A DNA stretch of 64,000 nt from Crassaminicella profunda (lineage in GTDB: Bacteria > Bacillota > Clostridia > Peptostreptococcales > Thermotaleaceae), in NCBI RefSeq assembly GCF_019884785.1, contig NZ_CP082326.1, forward strand, positions 3,465,355 through 3,529,354. Direction: 5' to 3'. This document shows positions 25,711 to 33,174 of the stretch, piece by piece; within the stretch, counting starts at the first letter, position 1; every line of letters starts with the position of its first letter. A program made the position numbers and the translations under genes. The notes beneath the pieces were generated by a model, which worked only from the letters and a program-made list of their open reading frames with translations, was not told where the DNA came from and searched no databases.

Positions 25711-26946
25711 ATGAAAAAAAAATGGATCATTATAGGAATCATGATCCTCATCACAGGAGGAATTCTTTACACAACAAAGAGTAAAAATAAAATATCTGTA
25801 GAGGTTTCAAAAGCTTTTATAGGTGAAGTTTCAAAATATGTAGAAGAAACAGGTACTATAAAATCTCACCATCAAAGAATCGTTCATGGAAATAGTTCTG
25901 GAGAAATCACTACTATTCATGTAACGGAGGGAGACTTAATAAAAAAGGATCAATTATTAGCAGAAATCAATACAGAAAAAATCAACCTTAAAATAAAAGC
26001 TTTCGCATCTCAAATTGAAAGCTTAAAAGCTGAATACCAAGAAACCATCAAGCCTACTGATAAAGAAAAAATATCTCAAACGGAAGGAAAAGTTGCAAAT
26101 GCTAAGCTTGAGCTTGATGAAGCAAAAAAGAATTTGACTCGTAATAAAATCCTCTATGAACAAGGTGCATTAAGCAAGAAGGTTTATGAAGATGCTGTTA
26201 AAGATGTTTCTATAAAAGAAAATTTATTAAGTATGGCTACAAACGAATTACAATTACTAAAAAATCCTGTATCTTCTAATATAAAAGATAAGTACCACTC
26301 TCAAATTTCTCAACTCCTTTATCAAAAAGAAGTTTTAGAAAAAGAAAAGGAAGATTTATTAATCAAAGCTCCTATGGATGGCATCATCACAGAAGTATTT
26401 GTAAAAAATGGAGGATATATTCAACCAGGTACACGTCTTTTAGAAATAGCTAAAAAAGATGATCTATATGTAGAGGTAGATGTATTAGCCAGCGAAATAT
26501 CTGAGATGATAGAAAAAAATCCTGTATTCATTGAAAGTGATGATTTAAATATCAAAACGCTACAGGGAACTGTCACAAAAATTTTCCCAAAGGCTTTTAG
26601 CAAGGTTTCTGATCTTGGTATTGAACAAAAAAGAGTTCGTGTTCATACTTCTATTTCTAAATTTGAAAACCTTAAAATAGGTTATGAAGTAGATGTGAAA
26701 TTTGAAGTTACGCACAAAGAAAATATTTTAACCATCCCTGAAAATGCTATTTTTTCTATAGATGATGAAAAATATGTATTTGTCGTAGACAATCATAAGG
26801 CTCTTTTAAGAAAAATTGAAACTGGATTAGAAGGCGAAGATCATGTTGAGATTCTTTCAGGAATAAAAAAAGGAGATCAGGTAATCCTTTCTCCTAGTGA
26901 TGAGATTGAAAATGGCACTTTAATAAAAGTTGAAAATCCATCCTAA
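25711..26946 (+). CDS. MacA-like membrane fusion protein (HlyD/RND adaptor family)
   Basis: 411 residues. A short N-terminal membrane anchor (IIIGIMILITGGILYTT) is followed by a lipoyl half (GEITTIHVTEGDLIKKDQLL), a coiled-coil hairpin of about 100 residues, the second lipoyl half (IKAPMDGIITEVFVKNGGYI), a beta-barrel domain and a membrane-proximal domain ending with GDQVILSPSDEIENGT. In Gram-positive bacteria such adaptors reach into the cell wall and gate substrate export by MacB-like pumps. GAGGTG precedes the ATG. It is the last gene of the TetR operon and is followed by a long stem-loop. Confidence 0.93.
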   Translation: MKKKWIIIGIMILITGGILYTTKSKNKISVEVSKAFIGEVSKYVEETGTIKSHHQRIVHGNSSGEITTIHVTEGDLIKKDQLLAEINTEKINLKIKAFASQIESLKAEYQETIKPTDKEKISQTEGKVANAKLELDEAKKNLTRNKILYEQGALSKKVYEDAVKDVSIKENLLSMATNELQLLKNPVSSNIKDKYHSQISQLLYQKEVLEKEKEDLLIKAPMDGIITEVFVKNGGYIQPGTRLLEIAKKDDLYVEVDVLASEISEMIEKNPVFIESDDLNIKTLQGTVTKIFPKAFSKVSDLGIEQKRVRVHTSISKFENLKIGYEVDVKFEVTHKENILTIPENAIFSIDDEKYVFVVDNHKALLRKIETGLEGEDHVEILSGIKKGDQVILSPSDEIENGTLIKVENPS

Positions 26947-26953
26947 AATATTC

Positions 26954-27006
26954 ATACACCAAAGGCAATCTTTAAAATAACCTATAAAGATATCCCTTTG
27001 GTGTAT
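26954..27006. terminator. Long stem-loop between convergent operons
   Basis: ATACACCAAAGG (26954-26965) pairs with CCTTTGGTGTAT (26995-27006), with a further inner stem ATCTTTA/TAAAGAT. There is no strong T run on the plus strand. Confidence 0.7.
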
Positions 27007-27024
27007 AAGTTAGGTTAAAAATCA

Positions 27025-27585
27025 CTATTCTATAACCCGAACAATCCATTCCTTTCGTATTTCCCACAAAGCTGCTCTTTTTGATTGGGATAAAACAATA
27101 CTATCATCAAATAAACGGTCCCAGCTTTTCTTTACCTTTGCTTTTAAATGAGGATAAAAATTTTTCATATATATATCCGTTTCATCTTGAATCCCTTGCT
27201 TTTCTAAAAGTGCTTCATATGCTTTAGCATCCTCTTCATCTTTAGGAATATAAGAAAGGTTCAAAATACGGTTCCATTTTGCTCGATCAAATACAAGGGC
27301 TTGATCACGATCTACTTTTATCTCTAAAACACGAGTGTCAGCATGATGTTCAACATATTTTAAATCCGTAAATAGCCAAACAGGATATTCTGCCCCTTCT
27401 GGTTTAGGAACTATTTTTTCTGCCTTATGAATAAACCAATTATAAGAAGTTAGAAAAGTATGGGCTACTTGTCCATATTTTTTTGTAATATATTCTTTTT
27501 TCACATGATATATACCTTTTTCTTCAATGGTATCTAATACAATCTTTCTTTGAGCGGCATATAAGGTGATTTTTTCTTTATCCAT
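27025..27585 (-). CDS. DUF3841 family protein, copy 2
   Basis: 186 residues. It opens with ITLYAAQRKIVLDTIEEKGI and contains YNWFIHKAEKIVPKPEG, EYPVWLF and VLEIKVDRDQALVFD, a pattern I associate with DUF3841, a family of roughly 200-residue cytoplasmic proteins with no established function. It ends KRAALWEIRKEWIVRVI. It is clearly paralogous to the next gene upstream (27613-28212): the same order of blocks and a similar C-terminus (ALWEIKKEWVVDVL). A good AGAAGGAG site precedes the ATG, 27 bases after the upstream stop, so both are co-transcribed. Confidence 0.8.
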   Translation of the reverse strand: MDKEKITLYAAQRKIVLDTIEEKGIYHVKKEYITKKYGQVAHTFLTSYNWFIHKAEKIVPKPEGAEYPVWLFTDLKYVEHHADTRVLEIKVDRDQALVFDRAKWNRILNLSYIPKDEEDAKAYEALLEKQGIQDETDIYMKNFYPHLKAKVKKSWDRLFDDSIVLSQSKRAALWEIRKEWIVRVIE

Positions 27586-27612
27586 ATTTTCACTCCTTCT
27601 ATATACTTTTAT

Positions 27613-28212
27613 TTACCCTTGTAAAACATCTACCACCCATTCCTTTTTAATCTCCCATAGAGTTGCTTGTGTAAAACATGTCTCTTCATTCGTTATATAA
27701 AACATTCTTTCCCAGCTCTTTATAATTTTATTTTTTAGTAGTGGATAGAAATTTCCTTTATCCCCCATAATCAAAGCAGATTCATCCCCTATACCATATC
27801 TTTTTAATTCTTCATTATGTTTCTTTTCATCTTGTTTATCAATAGGAACATACCAATAATTTACCACATACCCCCATTTATCAAAATCTGTAATCACCAC
27901 ATCTTTTCGATCTACTTCTAACTCTAATACCACCGTATTTTCTACAAGCTGAAGCCTATTTTCTGATGATGTTGAAAGCCAAATAGGATAGGTTACCCCT
28001 TCTGGTCTAGGGACAAACCTTTGTGCATGTTTTATGTACCAATCATATAGCTTCAAATAATAATCTGATATAGTGTCATTTTTCTCTATGATATGTTCTT
28101 TTTTAGCTCGATAAATTCCCTTCTCTTTTAATTCTTCCCACACCTTTTTATGCTGTCTTGTCCATAATCTTATTTTTTCATTAGAGCTATCCAGATTTTT
28201 CGTCATATGCAT
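27613..28212 (-). CDS. DUF3841 family protein, copy 1
   Basis: 199 residues, paralogue of the downstream gene. Shared blocks are IRLWTRQHKKVWEELKEKGI, YDWYIKHAQRFVPRPEG, TYPIWLS, VLELEVDRKDVVITD and ALWEIKKEWVVDV. I know no function for the family; no catalytic residues stand out apart from conserved Trp, Arg and Asp positions. The ATG at 28212 is about seven bases after AAGGAG. A tandem duplication followed by divergence is the simplest history. No neighbouring gene points to a role. Confidence 0.8.
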   Translation of the reverse strand: MHMTKNLDSSNEKIRLWTRQHKKVWEELKEKGIYRAKKEHIIEKNDTISDYYLKLYDWYIKHAQRFVPRPEGVTYPIWLSTSSENRLQLVENTVVLELEVDRKDVVITDFDKWGYVVNYWYVPIDKQDEKKHNEELKRYGIGDESALIMGDKGNFYPLLKNKIIKSWERMFYITNEETCFTQATLWEIKKEWVVDVLQG

Positions 28213-28466
28213 TCAGATACTCCTTTTTTAATTACATTTTATAGTAAATTATACTGCTTTTCAATTTACATGTCTGATTTATTTGAAAATTAAAAATTCT
28301 ATTGTTTTAAGCCAATCCTATCCATCCTCAAAATTTCAATATTTTAACAAAACAAGTTTTTACTGATAAAACAAAAACTGCTCTAAAAAGCAGTAATTTA
28401 TCTTTAAGTACATAGCTAATCTATCTGAAAATCCTATTCCTCTATCCAATTAGGAAATCTTGATAT

Positions 28467-29696
28467 TTATCTATTAAATCTAAATAATTCTAACTCCGGT
28501 CTGTCTTTTCCTAAAATGGAATCTCTTAATAATTGCCCACCCAAAATAGAATATAGAATTCCATTTGCTCCATATCCTAAAGAAAAATAGCAATTAGGGA
28601 AATCTTTATATTCTCCAATATAAGGCAATCCATCTTTTGTTACTCCAAATAATCCACTAAATTGGTATTCAGGGGCTATATCCTTTATTTCAGGAAAATA
28701 TGACTTCAATCGATTCAATAATAGTTCATATTTTTTATTAGATACCAAATCATCATTAGATAAATTAGACATTTTACTATTTATTCCTCCTACCTTCTCG
28801 TCCTCTCCACCTATAATGATTCTTTTATCCCCTGTAATTCTTAAATAAGTATAAGGATCATTATTATCTCTTATAATACATTGATGAAACCACCCATTAA
28901 AATTCTTTACAGGTTTTGTGACAAGGGTAAAGGTTCTAAGTAAATGAACTATTTTTTCTTTAATATATTTTCTTCCTTCATAGCCGGTAGCAATAATTAC
29001 TTTTTTTGCTTGAATATTAAAATGATTTTTCGTTTCCAATAATACATGCTCCTCTTTGGGATATATATTTGTAATCTCTGTATTTTCATACACTTTTAAT
29101 TTGTTCTTTACAGCCTTAGCAATCAGTGCATGGGTAAATCGATAAGGGTCTATTTGTGCTGCTCCAAATTTCGAATAAATCCCACCTTCTACTGGAAAAG
29201 AGAATCTTTTTTGTGCATCTTTTTTATCTAAAAATTCTACATGAAATCCATGTTTTTTTCTTGCATCAAATTCTTTTTTTAAAGAAGAAACCATTGACGC
29301 TTTTGTTGCATAATAAAAACATTCTGTTAATGAAAAATCACAATCATCTTCTAAATCATTTATTATTTTTTCTATATCATAAACTGCTTCTTTGCAAAGT
29401 TCAAAGGATTTTACCCCTTTCTTTTCTCCTATCATACTGATGAGTCCATGTAAATCCGTATCAATTTCATATTGTAATATAGAAGTAGATCCACTAGTAC
29501 TTCCATATCCTATAATATTTTTATCTACAAGGACTGTATTTACACCTGACTTAGTCAAATAATAAGCAGCTATTGCGCCACTTATCCCCCCTCCAATAAC
29601 TAAAACATCACATGTAATAGATTCATTTAAATAATTATATTGATTAGGAATCTTATTTATATTTGTCCAAAGCATATTTCCAGCTACTAACTTCAT
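28467..29696 (-). CDS. FAD-dependent oxidoreductase, DAO family
   Basis: 409 residues. A Rossmann FAD-binding motif, DVLVIGGGISGAIAAYYL, lies at about 29-46, unusually far from the N-terminus; the residues before it (LWTNINKIPNQYNYLNESI) resemble the lead-in of glycine/D-amino-acid oxidase-like deaminating oxidoreductases. GSTSGSTSILQYEIDTDL, the DAARRHG-like ARKKHGF region and the C-terminal YSLGYGANGILYS equivalent (FSLGYGANGILYS) fit the DAO family. It should oxidise a secondary or primary amine, perhaps an amino acid, passing electrons from FAD to an unknown acceptor in this anaerobe. Single gene, divergent from splB. Confidence 0.85.
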   Translation of the reverse strand: MKLVAGNMLWTNINKIPNQYNYLNESITCDVLVIGGGISGAIAAYYLTKSGVNTVLVDKNIIGYGSTSGSTSILQYEIDTDLHGLISMIGEKKGVKSFELCKEAVYDIEKIINDLEDDCDFSLTECFYYATKASMVSSLKKEFDARKKHGFHVEFLDKKDAQKRFSFPVEGGIYSKFGAAQIDPYRFTHALIAKAVKNKLKVYENTEITNIYPKEEHVLLETKNHFNIQAKKVIIATGYEGRKYIKEKIVHLLRTFTLVTKPVKNFNGWFHQCIIRDNNDPYTYLRITGDKRIIIGGEDEKVGGINSKMSNLSNDDLVSNKKYELLLNRLKSYFPEIKDIAPEYQFSGLFGVTKDGLPYIGEYKDFPNCYFSLGYGANGILYSILGGQLLRDSILGKDRPELELFRFNR

Positions 29697-29806
29697 TATA
29701 TAATCCTCCGTTTAATGATTAACGTTGTTATCTCAATATTATTATTTATTTATAAAGAATTATTATTCCTAAAAAAAATGCACATACTATGATTGAGGTG
29801 AAAAAA

Positions 29807-30817
29807 GTGAAATTATTTATACCAGATATTGCATACATCAATCCTAAAAGTTTAAATTATAATGTAGGAAAAACGGCAAAAGAATATTTAGAAAAACTAC
29901 ATGTTCCTACCATTGATTCTAGAAAAGTTGAAATTAACGGAGCTTGTCCTTCTGAGAATTATGCAAAAGCAAAGAAAACTATTTATCTTACTGTAAATGC
30001 TCAAAAAAAATTAAGGCCCTGTAAACCTTCTGCAGATTATCAGTTTGCCTTATCTAGTTCATGCCCTGGTCACTGTGAATATTGTTACTTACAAACTACA
30101 CAGGGAGAAAAGCCTTTTATGAAGGTATTTGTAAACATTGAAGAAATCCTACAGGTTATTCAAAACCATATAGATAAAAATTTACCCAATATCACTACTT
30201 TTGAAAGTGGAAGTATTACTGATCCCATCGCTCTTGAACATTTAACGGGAAACCTTAAAAGATGTATTGAATTTTTCGGAAAAAGTCAAAAAGGCAGACT
30301 TAGAGTCATTACTAAATATAATAATGTAGATTCTTTTTTAGATATCCATCATCATCAACATACAAAATTTAGATTTAGTATCAATACAAAATATGTAATC
30401 AATAACTTTGAGCATCATACAGCTAGCTTCGAAGAAAGAATAGCAGCTTCCAGAAAAATTGCTCAAGCAGGATATCCTATAGGATTTATTATTGCACCTA
30501 TTATGATTTATGATGGTTGGAAAAGTGAATACGAAGAATTACTTTCTCACTTAAAATCTCAGTTAAAAGATTATCATGAAGAAATTACTTTTGAACTCAT
30601 ACAACATAGATTTACAGCCACTGCTAAAGAATTAATTCTCACAAGATTCCCTAAAACAAAACTTGATATGAACGAAGAAACAAGACAGTTAAAATGGGGA
30701 CCCTATGGAAAATTCAAATACGTTTATCCTAAAGAAAAAAGTACTGAGATAAAGAAATATATTACAGAACTTATCCATAGCAACTTTGAAAAGGCTCTCA
30801 TTGAATATTTCACATAA
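29807..30817 (+). CDS. splB: Spore photoproduct lyase
   Basis: 336 residues from the GTG at 29807. This radical-SAM enzyme reverses 5-thyminyl-5,6-dihydrothymine in germinating spores. The cluster motif is CPGHCEYC (Cys86, Cys90, Cys93). The B. subtilis hydrogen-donor cysteine in FEAACTSD is replaced here by Ser (FESGSITD); instead a cysteine occurs at Cys72 (LRPCKPS), which fits what I recall of the Clostridium acetobutylicum enzyme with Cys74. Conserved FRFSINTKYVINNFE and ELIQHRFT follow. I prefer GTG 29807 because GAGGTG is six bases upstream and the protein then begins MKLFIPDIAY as in relatives; an in-frame ATG at 29789 lacks a site. Confidence 0.93.
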   Translation: MKLFIPDIAYINPKSLNYNVGKTAKEYLEKLHVPTIDSRKVEINGACPSENYAKAKKTIYLTVNAQKKLRPCKPSADYQFALSSSCPGHCEYCYLQTTQGEKPFMKVFVNIEEILQVIQNHIDKNLPNITTFESGSITDPIALEHLTGNLKRCIEFFGKSQKGRLRVITKYNNVDSFLDIHHHQHTKFRFSINTKYVINNFEHHTASFEERIAASRKIAQAGYPIGFIIAPIMIYDGWKSEYEELLSHLKSQLKDYHEEITFELIQHRFTATAKELILTRFPKTKLDMNEETRQLKWGPYGKFKYVYPKEKSTEIKKYITELIHSNFEKALIEYFT

Positions 30818-30837
30818 ATGAATCATTCCTTTCAAAC

Positions 30838-31386
30838 TCATATTTTTATTTGAAACACTTTACCTTCTCTAGTATATAGCTGATTATCACTTTTTGTCGT
30901 ATAGCACCCAATTTCACTTCCTAATCTCCTATAAAGTGAAAATGATTTTTCATGACTAGATTTAAGAAAAATATTTTTTATACCTTTATTCTTATAATGA
31001 GGAATAATCATTTGACTGAGCCACTTATAACCATTCCCACGAGCATCTGGTGCTATATGAAAATAATTTAACATAACATTATTTTCATTTATTACCTCAT
31101 TATTTATTTTTACTTTCAAATAATGATTAAAATCAATTTTTCCACCTTCTATAAACACAACTCCAACTACTTCCTCTCTCTTTTTCATCATATGGGTATG
31201 AATCCAAGCATCATCTGTTTTTTGTATACTCTCCATCAGCTGACAACAATGATAAACTTCATTATAATCATCCCAATTATTTTTCATCTTCCATAGCATA
31301 TTTAATACGATAGGTTCTAGATATTTAATATTGAACCCTTCTACTACCTTAAATTCTAAGTCATTTATTTTTTTTAATACTTCCAT
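30838..31386 (-). CDS. GNAT-like acetyltransferase
   Basis: 182 residues. The N-terminal half is mostly alpha-helical with few familiar features. The C-terminal half has the GNAT core: VVGVVFIEGG strand, MLNYFHIAPDARGNGYKWL with the acetyl-CoA loop R-G-N-G-Y, and IFLKSSHEKSFSLYRRLG ending in a typical beta strand. Substrate unknown. It is convergent with splB, 20 bases apart, with no clear terminator between them. The ATG at 31386 is preceded by GGAGGGAAG. The protein has an unusually long first helix region compared with minimal GNAT proteins. Confidence 0.78.
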   Translation of the reverse strand: MEVLKKINDLEFKVVEGFNIKYLEPIVLNMLWKMKNNWDDYNEVYHCCQLMESIQKTDDAWIHTHMMKKREEVVGVVFIEGGKIDFNHYLKVKINNEVINENNVMLNYFHIAPDARGNGYKWLSQMIIPHYKNKGIKNIFLKSSHEKSFSLYRRLGSEIGCYTTKSDNQLYTREGKVFQIKI

Positions 31387-31700
31387 TATTCAATCTTCCC
31401 TCCATCATCAATTTTAAATTCACTATAATTTCAATTCTATCTTATATCTATATTTCAATATCTTATCACATAAAATTTTCTTTATTTTATCACAATTCTA
31501 TTAGATCTGTTTATCATTTTAAAGCACTTCTGTATTTTTCATAGTGTACAAGCCTTCTTTTTACTCTATTAGATCATATAAATTCATTTGCCTTTTTTCA
31601 GTAACAGCTGTCCTATGATTTGCATATCATATATTAGAAAAATTTCTATCTTGCGTTAATCTTTACAATAAATTATTGAATAAAAAGGAGGTCCTTTAAA
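31387..31700. other. Intergenic stretch, divergent promoter region
   Basis: About 310 AT-rich bases between divergent genes. It contains the AAAAGGAGG ribosome site of the next gene and presumably two promoters, but I could not identify a convincing -35/-10 pair, an RNA gene or a coding frame. Confidence 0.4.
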
Positions 31701-32144
31701 ATGAATGTTCACGATTTATTTGAACCTATGCTATTTCCTGCTAATCAAATGGGGCAGTTTGAAGAGTTTATGAATCAATATGGGGATAAATCCGAAAAAT
31801 ATATTTTAGATGAAATCATTAGGATTAAAGATTCTGTTCCTGAAAAGACATTACAACAATACATGAAAAATCTTGATTTGCTCTCCCAAACAGAAGGCTT
31901 TGTCTCCAATGAACATAGAAGAAAAATTGATAATATCAAAAGAATTCTCTCCACAAATACTTCAGCTACACAACAATCTGCCACATCACAGTCCTTTGCT
32001 ACAAGTTTACTTTTGTGGTTCTTAATTTTAGTAGCCATATGGAGAAAGCCACCTTATAAACCATATCCATCTAGACCGTATAGACCTTATCCGCCTTATA
32101 GACCTTATCCACGCAGAAGATCTCCTTTCTATCCATTTTTTTAA
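31701..32144 (+). CDS. Small protein with hydrophobic segment and Pro-Tyr-Arg tail
   Basis: 147 residues. The first ~90 are helical and charged (YILDEIIRIKDSVPEKTLQQ, then NLDLLSQTEGFVSNEHRRKI). A Ser/Thr/Gln-rich linker leads to one hydrophobic stretch (SLLLWFLILVAIW) and then a tail built of P-Y-x-P/R units (SRPYRPYPPYRPYPRRR). Such basic Pro/Tyr tails occur in spore surface and cell-surface proteins. I do not recognise the family. A textbook AAAAGGAGG site precedes the ATG. Two hairpins follow the gene, the second a good terminator. Tyr-rich repeats are shared in style with the cupin protein at 750. Confidence 0.7.
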   Translation: MNVHDLFEPMLFPANQMGQFEEFMNQYGDKSEKYILDEIIRIKDSVPEKTLQQYMKNLDLLSQTEGFVSNEHRRKIDNIKRILSTNTSATQQSATSQSFATSLLLWFLILVAIWRKPPYKPYPSRPYRPYPPYRPYPRRRSPFYPFF

Positions 32145-32152
32145 TTTTTAAA

Positions 32153-32222
32153 AACTGTAGCGTCTTGTAGGCGCTGCAATCTTTTTTATATTAAATAAAG
32201 AGGAGATTTTTCTCCTCTTTAT
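32153..32222 (+). terminator. Two successive hairpins after the Pro-Tyr protein
   Basis: TGTAGCG and CGCTGCA pair around TCTTGTAGG and are followed by ATCTTTTTTA. A second stem, ATAAAGAGGAGA/TCTCCTCTTTAT with a TTTT loop, lies at 32195-32222. Either or both could end transcription. Confidence 0.75.
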
Positions 32223-32325
32223 CTAATCTCAAAATAATATTATATTTTTTAAAGCATTTATTTCTAGCTCTGTTAATTGATCTTTTCTAGTTTGTATCCA
32301 TTTTAACTTTAAATCAGTTTTATTT

Positions 32326-33006
32326 TTACCCTGCTATACTTTTAACTTCTTCTAATTTTTTATAATCAAATTCTATATGCTTTAATAAACGATCATACAA
32401 TTGATCTAATGTCTTAACAATTGTTTCTTGATCTTCATTTTTAATAGCTTCTCTTAGAGTCTTTCTAAGGGCTTTTCCTTCCTCACGTTTGCTCTCTTGT
32501 GCTTCTCTCATACTAGCTATTTTTTCCTTTTTGTTTTGGAAAAACTCTTTCTTTTCTTCTTTTTTAGTAACTCTTAAAGCTTTTAATTCTTCTTTTGTAA
32601 TTTCTCCAGATTTAAGCTTTTCCTTCATCTCAGCTTTCTTTGCATCCCATGACGACTTTAATTCTTCTTTCTTTTCTTCTCTTATTTCTTCCTTAATTCC
32701 TTTGATTTGATCATGAATCCCTTTATGTTCATTAAATTTATTTTCCCATTGATTCAGTGTGTCTGGTGCATATTCTTTTACTATACTTAAAAACTTTTCC
32801 TTCTTCTCTTCTCTTTTTTCACTTTTTTCTTCTCTCTTCGCTTTTCTTTCTTCCTGTTTTTCTCTAAATTTCTCAGCAATTACTTTTTTCTTATTTACTT
32901 CATTAGGTACTGAAGTATTGTTATCTGCGAATGCTAAGGATGGAACTAGTAAAGCCGTACATAAACAACAACTCATCATTACCTTCATTATTTTCTTTCT
33001 TAACAT
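32326..33006 (-). CDS. Secreted, highly charged coiled-coil protein
   Basis: 226 residues. A signal peptide (MMSCCLCTALLVPSLAFA, ending near residue 27) is followed by an almost continuous Lys/Glu-rich helix: KFREKQEERKAKREEKSEKR, then many EEKKEE stretches, ending in LDQLYDRLLKHIEFDYKKLEE. By eye Lys plus Glu make up over 40% of the mature chain. The pattern is reminiscent of small periplasmic or extracellular metal/stress chaperones rather than an enzyme, but no family is clear. ATG 33006 lies eight bases after AAGGAG; the GTG at 33015 overlaps that site. Two cysteines fall within the signal peptide but the lipobox pattern is poor. Confidence 0.72.
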   Translation of the reverse strand: MLRKKIMKVMMSCCLCTALLVPSLAFADNNTSVPNEVNKKKVIAEKFREKQEERKAKREEKSEKREEKKEKFLSIVKEYAPDTLNQWENKFNEHKGIHDQIKGIKEEIREEKKEELKSSWDAKKAEMKEKLKSGEITKEELKALRVTKKEEKKEFFQNKKEKIASMREAQESKREEGKALRKTLREAIKNEDQETIVKTLDQLYDRLLKHIEFDYKKLEEVKSIAG

Positions 33007-33174
33007 TTTCACCACTCCTTAAATTTATTTTATTTTTCTTTGTATCTATATCATAAAACTTAAATGTGGTGAAAAAATAGAATAACTGTGTAAAATTTGT
33101 GTGAAAAATATTTTATTTCTATTTACTATACTTTTTCATGTTATAATCAAAAAAAAGATAAAGGAGGGCTTCTT

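Noticed and set aside
33097..33174. N-terminal extension of the Kef-type antiporter
   Set aside because: The 26 extra residues precede a strong AAAGGAGGG site and ATG, and look like translated untranslated region.
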